From: JAPLST01 sp964397565
GTDB lineage: Bacteria > Auribacterota > UBA3054 > JAPLST01
Assembly: GCA_964397565.1 (NCBI GenBank)
Contig: CAYNJC010000066.1
Coordinates: 1 to 10,559 of the forward strand
DNA length: 10,559 nt
Direction of reading: 5' to 3'
Under the pieces are notes generated by a model. The model was not told the DNA's origin. It did no database searches and saw only the letters and a list, made by a program, of their open reading frames with translations. The position numbers were made by a program, and so were the translations under genes. Below, piece after piece: positions 5,598-10,559 of the stretch (the first letter of the stretch is position 1; the number at the start of each line of letters is the position of its first letter).

Positions 5598-6044
5598 ATG
5601 AACGCAACAACCAATTACGCCGTTGTATTCAGAAAAGAGGTGACGCGCCTGGTGCGGCGTGAAGTACGCAAAGAATTGGCGCCCGTGGTGGCGGCCGTGC
5701 GCAAGCAACGCCAGCAGGTGACTATGCTCAAGCAGCAAGTGGCGGGGCTGCGCAAGCAGGCGAGCACGCCGGCCAGCGGTGCGGCGGTTCGGGTTGATGA
5801 AGCCATGCTGAGCAAGGCGCGGTTTTCGGGCGGATTGATCAAGAAACTGCGTTTGCGGCACAAACTGGCGCGCGCGAAATTTGCGGCACTGCTGGGCGTC
5901 TCGGCCTTGTCGGTCAAGTTTTGGGAAGACAACAAGGGCCGGCCGAAGGCGGAGAATCAGAAGCGGCTGATCGCCCTGCGTCAGCTCTCGACCCGCGCCC
6001 TGAAAAAATTGCTGGCCGAGAAGAAAACCATCGGCCAGGCCTAA
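5598..6044 (+). CDS. Small coiled-coil / XRE-type helix-turn-helix protein
   Basis: 148 residues and strongly basic. Residues about 8-55 are Lys/Arg/Gln/Val-rich and predicted to be helical, likely a coiled coil for dimerisation. A Ser/Ala-rich linker (56-65) follows, then an XRE-like helix-turn-helix at about 80-127: IKKLRLRHKLARAKFAALLG VSALSVKFWEDNKGRP, with the typical helix pair, W109 and the GRP turn. The C-terminus is a short helix. Such proteins are presumed DNA-binding regulators or nucleoid-associated factors; no target is known to me. The start is well supported: AGGAG (5586-5590) sits 7 nt before ATG 5598, the clearest Shine-Dalgarno in the window. An upstream ATG at 5523 lies inside the tRNA and is rejected. 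A 12-bp palindrome directly after its stop could be an operator. No enzymatic motif is present. Confidence 0.85.
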   Translation: MNATTNYAVVFRKEVTRLVRREVRKELAPVVAAVRKQRQQVTMLKQQVAGLRKQASTPASGAAVRVDEAMLSKARFSGGLIKKLRLRHKLARAKFAALLGVSALSVKFWEDNKGRPKAENQKRLIALRQLSTRALKKLLAEKKTIGQA

Positions 6045-6051
6045 CCGCCGC

Positions 6052-6063
6052 CGCAGTACTGCG
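6052..6063. promoter_or_regulatory. 12-bp perfect palindrome, candidate operator
   Basis: CGCAGTACTGCG is perfectly palindromic and begins 8 bp past the stop codon of the HTH gene, in the region that should carry the ptsI promoter. XRE-type dimers commonly bind such symmetric sites. I saw no second copy upstream of the HTH gene itself, so the link is an inference from position. Confidence 0.35.
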
Positions 6064-6080
6064 AGCACGGCACAGCGCGC

Positions 6081-6146
6081 GGGGGCCCACGCCCACGGTA
6101 ATCGCGTGCGCCGCAGCGCCGCAGCATTGCGCACGACGGTGCCCCC
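6081..6146. other. Nested inverted repeat between the HTH gene and ptsI
   Basis: GGGGGC (6081-6086) can pair with GCCCCC (6141-6146), and inside it CGTGCGC (6105-6111) pairs perfectly with GCGCACG (6129-6135). A short T-containing stretch (TTAT) follows but no T-run, so it is not a standard intrinsic terminator. It lies 34-99 bp before the ptsI ATG and could form a leader structure. No convincing ptsI promoter is visible in this 135-bp gap. Confidence 0.4.
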
Positions 6147-6179
6147 TTATCACTGCACAACCCGGCGGCCCAGGCATAT

Positions 6180-8021
6180 ATGTCCTCCCCTGAATTAATT
6201 CTGCATGGCATCGGCACCTCCGAAGGTGTGGTTATTGCGCCGGCCTATCTGCACACCAGTGCCATGGATGCGGAGGGGCTGCAGCCGGTGCGCACGGTGG
6301 TTGCGGCGGGCGACGTTGCGCGCGAACTGGCCCGCTTGCAGGAGGCGCTGACAAAGACGCGCGCGGAGATTGCCGAAGCCCAGGAGCGCGTTGCCAGCAG
6401 CATCGGCCCGCGCCACGCGAAAATCTTTGATGCGCAGTTGCTCCTGCTGGAAGACACTGTTTTTCAGGAGAGAATTGCGCAACGGGTGCGCGACGACCAC
6501 GAGAACGTCGAGGCCGCATTCATGGATGTCACCAACGCGCACGTGGCCGTTTTTGCGCGCCATGCCGACGAGTATTTTCGCGAGCGGATCGCCGATATCG
6601 AGGATCTGGCGCAGCGCGTGCTGCTGCACTTGGTCGGGGCCCAACGCCCGACCCTGACGACGTTGCAGGACAATGTCATTGTGGTGGCCCATGATTTGTC
6701 GCCGTCGGATGCGGCCGAGATGCATCGCGGGCACGTGCTCGGCATAGTGACAGAAGTGGGTGGCCCGACCTCGCACACCTCGATTATGGCGCGCGCCATG
6801 GAGATTCCGGCCGTGACCGGCGTGCCGGAGTGCACTCACGCCATTCGCGATGGCGATGTGCTGATTGTGGACGGCATCGAAGGCATCGTGGTGGTGCGGC
6901 CGAGCGCGGCACGGATGGCGACCTATGAACACGAACTCGAGCAGGCGCGCACGCGCCGCACCCAGTTGCTGCAATTGCGCGATCTGCCGACCGTCACCAA
7001 CGACGGCCGCAGCATTGCCTTGATGGCCAATATCGAGACGCCCCAGGACGTGGATCACGCGCTCGAACAGGGCGCCGAAGGCATTGGCCTGTATCGCACC
7101 GAATTTTTCTACATGAACCGCGAGGGCTTGCCCAGCGAAGAGGAACAAGTCGAGGCGTATACCTATGTGGCGCAGCGTTGCGGCGCCAAGCCGGTCGTGA
7201 TCCGCACCCTCGATCTGGGCGGCGACAAATTTGTCTCTTCAATCAAATTGCCGCGCGAGATGAACCCGTTCATGGGCTGGCGTGCGATCCGCTTCTGCCT
7301 CGAACGCACCGATATTTTCAAGACCCAATTGCGCGCGATCCTGCGCGCCAGTGCGCATGGCAATGTGCGCACCATGTTCCCGATGATCGCCACCGTCCAT
7401 GAAGTGATGGAGGCCAAGAAGCTGATTGAGGAATGCAAACAAGAACTGCGGCAGGCGCACCTTGACTTCAATCCGCAGATGCCGGTCGGGGCGATGATTG
7501 AGATTCCCTCGGCCGTGCTGACCGCGGATTTGCTGGCCAACGAAGTTGATTTTTTCTCGATCGGCACCAACGACCTGATTCAGTACACCCTGGCGATTGA
7601 CCGGATCAACGAGAAGACCGCGCGCATGTACGACCCGTTCAACCTGGCGGTGCTGCGGCTGATCAAGACGACGATTGACGCGGCCCACAATGAAATCTGC
7701 AAAGATGTTGCGGCGCAGGCGCGGCCGAACCCGGCCTGCCTGTTTGCCCATCGGCGGCGCACCAGAACAATCCCGGTGGCCGTGTGCGGCGAAGTGGCGG
7801 CCAATCCGATGTGCGTCTACATGCTGGTCGGTTTGGGCGTGGATGAATTGAGCACGGCCGCCACGTACATCCCGCAGAACCGCGAGCTGATCCGCACCAT
7901 CAGTTGCGCCGATGCCGCCGCCACGGCCTGCCAAGCCCTGTTGCAGGACACCTCGCATGCCGTCCGCGCCATGATGCAAAAGAGTTTGCCCACCTTGGCA
8001 TTCAGATCAACCCACGCATGA
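6180..8021 (+). CDS. ptsI: Phosphoenolpyruvate-protein phosphotransferase (PTS Enzyme I)
   Basis: 613 residues; E. coli EI is 575. It takes phosphate from PEP and passes it to HPr. Domains in order: N-terminal EIN alpha/beta and HPr-binding helices (about 5-150), swivelling phospho-His domain with GGPTSHTSIMAR (194-205, phospho-acceptor His199), and C-terminal PEP-binding barrel. Catalytic residues align at a constant offset of +10 from E. coli: Arg306, Arg342, Glu441, Asn464, Asp465, Arg475. The acid/base cysteine is Cys536 (VAVCGE), 24 further on because of an insertion at about 504-530. The usual GGRTSH or GGKTSH is GGPTSH here. No ptsH is adjacent; the gene instead overlaps leuS by ATGA. 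ATG 6180 gives a standard N-terminus (LHGIGTSEGVVIAPA); no clear Shine-Dalgarno. PTS-Ntr EI is excluded because no GAF domain is present. Confidence 0.95.
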   Translation: MSSPELILHGIGTSEGVVIAPAYLHTSAMDAEGLQPVRTVVAAGDVARELARLQEALTKTRAEIAEAQERVASSIGPRHAKIFDAQLLLLEDTVFQERIAQRVRDDHENVEAAFMDVTNAHVAVFARHADEYFRERIADIEDLAQRVLLHLVGAQRPTLTTLQDNVIVVAHDLSPSDAAEMHRGHVLGIVTEVGGPTSHTSIMARAMEIPAVTGVPECTHAIRDGDVLIVDGIEGIVVVRPSAARMATYEHELEQARTRRTQLLQLRDLPTVTNDGRSIALMANIETPQDVDHALEQGAEGIGLYRTEFFYMNREGLPSEEEQVEAYTYVAQRCGAKPVVIRTLDLGGDKFVSSIKLPREMNPFMGWRAIRFCLERTDIFKTQLRAILRASAHGNVRTMFPMIATVHEVMEAKKLIEECKQELRQAHLDFNPQMPVGAMIEIPSAVLTADLLANEVDFFSIGTNDLIQYTLAIDRINEKTARMYDPFNLAVLRLIKTTIDAAHNEICKDVAAQARPNPACLFAHRRRTRTIPVAVCGEVAANPMCVYMLVGLGVDELSTAATYIPQNRELIRTISCADAAATACQALLQDTSHAVRAMMQKSLPTLAFRSTHA

Positions 8022-10444
8022 CCGTCACCATGGTTGAGTTTCGCGACTATACGTTTCTCGAGATCGAGCCGCGCTGGCAACGCGCCTGGCAAATGCACGG
8101 CGTGTTTGCCGCCTGCGACAATGATCCAGCCCGCCGCAAAGCGTATGTGCTGGACATGTTTCCATATCCCTCCGGCGCCGGCCTGCATGTTGGACATCCC
8201 GAGGGCTACACCGCCACCGACATTTATTGCCGCTTTCTGCGCATGAACGGGTACAATGTGCTGCACCCGATGGGTTGGGACGCCTTTGGCCTGCCGGCCG
8301 AGCAATTCGCGATCGAGACCGGCACGCATCCGCGGGCCTGCACCGCGCGCAATATCGCGCGCTTTCGCCAACAGATTGAGGCGCTTGGCTTTTCCTATGA
8401 CTGGCCGCGCGAAGTCGACACCACCGATCCGCAGTATTTCAAATGGACCCAGTGGATTTTTCTGCAACTGCTCAAGCGCGGCCTCGCGTACCAGGCGGAT
8501 GTGCCCGTCAACTGGTGCCCGGCGCTGGGTACAGTGCTGGCCAATGAAGAAGTCATCAATGGCCGGTCGGAACGCGGCGATCATCCGGTCGTCAAAAAAC
8601 CGATGCGTCAGTGGATGCTGAAGATCACGGCCTACGCCGAGCGTTTGCTGAATGACCTTGATCTGCTGGATTGGTCGGAGTCGTTGAAACTGATGCAGCG
8701 CAACTGGATTGGCCGGTCGGACGGCGCCACCGTGCGCTTTGCGTTGGCCGGCGCGCCGGGCGTCATCGAAGTATTTACGACCCGACCGGACACGCTCTTT
8801 GGCGCGACCTACATGGTGTTGGCGCCGGAACATGCCTTGGTGGATGTGCTCACCACGCCGGCCCAGCGCGCCGCTGTGGATGCATATCGCGCCCGGGCCG
8901 CGCGTAAATCCGACCTTGAGCGCACCGACCTGGCCAAAGACAAATCCGGGGTGGCCACCGGCGCGGATGCCATCAACCCGGTCAATCAGCAACGCATTCC
9001 GGTCTGGATTTCCGATTATGTTTTGGCCTCTTACGGCACCGGCGCGATCATGTGCGTGCCGGGCCACGACCAGCGCGACTGGGAATTTGCGCGCCTGTTC
9101 GGACTGCCGATGGTCGAAGTGATCAGCGGGGGCGATCTTCACAGCGCGGCTCATGAAGGCGACGGGTTGCTGGTCAATTCGGGCTTTTTGGACGGCCTGC
9201 CGGTGGCGGCGGCAAAACAACGCATGACCGCCTGGTTGGTCGAACATGCGCTTGGCGAAGCGACCGTCAACTACAAATTGCGCGATTGGCTCTTCTCGCG
9301 CCAGCGCTATTGGGGTGAGCCGATTCCGGTCGTGCATTGCCCGCAGTGCGGCACCGTGCCGGTGCCGGAAGACGCCTTGCCGGTGATCCTGCCGGAGGTC
9401 GAGCAGTATCAGCCGTCCGGAACGGGCGCGTCACCGCTGGCGCTGATCGAAGAATGGCTGCGCACGCCGTGCCCCGTGTGCGCCACGCCGGCGTGCCGGG
9501 AAACCAACACCATGCCGCAATGGGCCGGGTCGAGCTGGTACTATTTGCGCTACATCGATCCGCACAATGACACGCAGCTGGTCGCGCCCGACAAGGAACG
9601 GTACTGGATGCCGGTCGATGTGTATGTGGGCGGTGCGGAGCATGCCGTGCTGCATTTGCTGTATGCGCGCTTCTGGCATAAAGTCCTGTATGATCTGGGC
9701 GTGGTTTCGACACCCGAGCCGTTTATGAAACTGATCAACCAGGGCATGGTGCTGGGCGAGGACGGCGAGAAGATGAGCAAGTCGCGCGGCAACGTGGTAA
9801 ACCCGGACGACATCGTACATTCGCATGGCGCGGACACGCTGCGCTTGTACGAGATGTTCATGGGACCGCTCGAAATGCCCAAGCCGTGGAACATGCACGG
9901 GGTCGAGGGGGTGCATCGCTTTCTGCAAAAAGTCTGGCGCCTGAGCCAGCGCACGTGCCTGGCGGACACGCAGCAATCCGTGGCGCTGCTGCGGCTGCGG
10001 CACAAGACGATCAAGAAGGTGACCGAAGACATTCAGCATTTTCGTTTTAATACGGCCATCAGCGCGATGATGATTTTCGTGAATGCGGCGCAGGACTGCG
10101 GCGTGACGCGCGCGGATCTCGAGGTCCTGGCGCTGCTGCTGTCGCCGTTTGCGCCGCATGTGGCCGAGGAGATCTGGCACGCCTTGCTGGGGCATGTCGC
10201 CTTTGCCTGCACGCAGCCATGGCCGACGTTTGACCCGGTACTGGTGCAGGATGAGACCATCGAAATGGTGCTGCAGATCAACGGCAAATTGCGCGCGCGC
10301 TTGCACATGCCGCGCGACTGCTCGCAGGAGGAGGTGCGCCGGGCTGCTCAGGCCGACAGTGCGCTTGACAAATGGCTCGCAGGCCGGACCATTGTGAAAG
10401 AAATCTTCGTGCCGAACAAGCTCATGAACTTTGTCGTGACGTGA
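8018..10444 (+). CDS. leuS: Leucyl-tRNA synthetase
   Basis: 808 residues, somewhat shorter than the 860 of E. coli. A class I synthetase that charges tRNA-Leu and edits mischarged products. Domains: Rossmann fold with the HIGH-type HVGH (57-60) in FPYPSGAGLHVGHPEGY; CP1 editing domain from about 225 with TTRPDTLFG (254-262) and GHDQRD, whose Asp351 corresponds to the editing aspartate Asp345 of E. coli; a zinc-ribbon-like insert with CPQC (441-444) and CPVC (485-488); QWAGSSWYYLRYIDP; KMSKS at 585-589; and a C-terminal anticodon-binding helical domain ending in a short tail domain (INGKLRAR, IVKEIFVPNKLMNFVV). ATG 8018 overlaps the ptsI stop (ATGA), implying translational coupling; ATG 8030 is an alternative. 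All catalytic and editing motifs are present, so it should be fully functional. Confidence 0.98.
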   Translation: MTVTMVEFRDYTFLEIEPRWQRAWQMHGVFAACDNDPARRKAYVLDMFPYPSGAGLHVGHPEGYTATDIYCRFLRMNGYNVLHPMGWDAFGLPAEQFAIETGTHPRACTARNIARFRQQIEALGFSYDWPREVDTTDPQYFKWTQWIFLQLLKRGLAYQADVPVNWCPALGTVLANEEVINGRSERGDHPVVKKPMRQWMLKITAYAERLLNDLDLLDWSESLKLMQRNWIGRSDGATVRFALAGAPGVIEVFTTRPDTLFGATYMVLAPEHALVDVLTTPAQRAAVDAYRARAARKSDLERTDLAKDKSGVATGADAINPVNQQRIPVWISDYVLASYGTGAIMCVPGHDQRDWEFARLFGLPMVEVISGGDLHSAAHEGDGLLVNSGFLDGLPVAAAKQRMTAWLVEHALGEATVNYKLRDWLFSRQRYWGEPIPVVHCPQCGTVPVPEDALPVILPEVEQYQPSGTGASPLALIEEWLRTPCPVCATPACRETNTMPQWAGSSWYYLRYIDPHNDTQLVAPDKERYWMPVDVYVGGAEHAVLHLLYARFWHKVLYDLGVVSTPEPFMKLINQGMVLGEDGEKMSKSRGNVVNPDDIVHSHGADTLRLYEMFMGPLEMPKPWNMHGVEGVHRFLQKVWRLSQRTCLADTQQSVALLRLRHKTIKKVTEDIQHFRFNTAISAMMIFVNAAQDCGVTRADLEVLALLLSPFAPHVAEEIWHALLGHVAFACTQPWPTFDPVLVQDETIEMVLQINGKLRARLHMPRDCSQEEVRRAAQADSALDKWLAGRTIVKEIFVPNKLMNFVVT

Positions 10445-10480
10445 GCGTAGCATCATTGCACACCGGAAATCACTGACGCC

Positions 10481-10559
10481 ATGATTGAACATAATTCATT
10501 CAAAGAACTTGACAAACTGACATTGCGCGCCGGCGGGCGCAAGCCCGACCAGCTGCGCG
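10481..10559 (+). CDS. rph: Ribonuclease PH, N-terminal fragment (runs off the window)
   Basis: Only 26 residues are visible. RAGGRKPDQLR (16-26) matches the N-terminus of RNase PH (E. coli MRPAGR..., Pseudomonas MNRPSGRAADQLRP). This phosphorolytic exoribonuclease trims tRNA 3' ends. About 14 residues (MIEHNSFKELDKLT) precede the usual family start. No internal ATG allows a shorter product, although an alternative codon such as TTG at 10520 (a non-ATG start) cannot be excluded. The gene begins 36 bp after leuS on the same strand with no terminator or clear Shine-Dalgarno between them, so it is probably part of the ptsI-leuS transcript. The call rests on a short motif. Confidence 0.7.
   Translation, partial: MIEHNSFKELDKLTLRAGGRKPDQLR

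Noticed and set aside
5487..6134. 215-codon minus-strand ORF over the tRNA and HTH genes
   Set aside because: It overlaps a clear tRNA and a CDS with a strong ribosome binding site; the composition is that of a shadow.
7689..7769. Frameshift in ptsI
   Set aside because: Both sides of the insertion stay in the same frame and all downstream catalytic motifs are intact, so it is an in-frame insertion rather than a frameshift.
7817..9337. 506-codon minus-strand ORF
   Set aside because: Antisense to leuS and the ptsI end; a GC-rich shadow frame with no recognisable domain. The same applies to 9431-10492 and 3861-4892.

Overview
The window is a GC-rich chromosomal segment from a diderm (Gram-negative) bacterium. 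The evidence is a LolC/LolE-type lipoprotein-release permease, a two-subunit glycyl-tRNA synthetase (glyQ + glyS), a bacterial PTS Enzyme I and a tRNA gene with encoded CCA. The small coiled-coil plus XRE-type helix-turn-helix protein between the tRNA gene and ptsI is, from memory, a kind often seen in Planctomycetota, Verrucomicrobiota, Lentisphaerota and related uncultured groups. I would guess that neighbourhood with low confidence; nothing here proves the phylum.

Layout. 1-214: three copies of a 72-bp tandem repeat, each with a perfect hairpin, plus a fourth hairpin, all just downstream of the permease gene. 235-1479 (-): LolC/E-family permease. 1480-1578: divergent promoter region. 1579-1938 (+): panD. 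1939-2442: a 504-bp stretch with no convincing gene but dense inverted repeats, including two loops that are complementary to each other, a terminator-like hairpin and an extended -10 promoter. 2443-5441 (+): glyQ-glyS, overlapping by ATGA. 5476-5552 (+): tRNA-Arg(CCG), whose likely extended -10 promoter begins in the glyS stop codon. 5598-6044 (+): HTH regulator, followed by a 12-bp perfect palindrome. 6180-10444 (+): ptsI-leuS, again overlapping by ATGA. 10481 to the edge (+): start of RNase PH (rph).

Most genes are housekeeping functions: translation (glyQS, leuS, tRNA-Arg, and rph for tRNA 3' processing), beta-alanine/CoA supply (panD), phosphotransfer (ptsI) and envelope lipoprotein sorting (lolC). 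Everything from panD rightwards points the same way. The best places to look for something undescribed are the structured 1939-2442 intergenic region, the repeat block at the left edge (whose minus-strand frame encodes a Cys-rich 24-residue repeat peptide and where two of three copy differences are silent), a 24-residue in-frame insertion next to the active-site cysteine of Enzyme I, and the HTH gene with its adjacent palindrome. I did not find a clear defence system, mobile element or CRISPR array.
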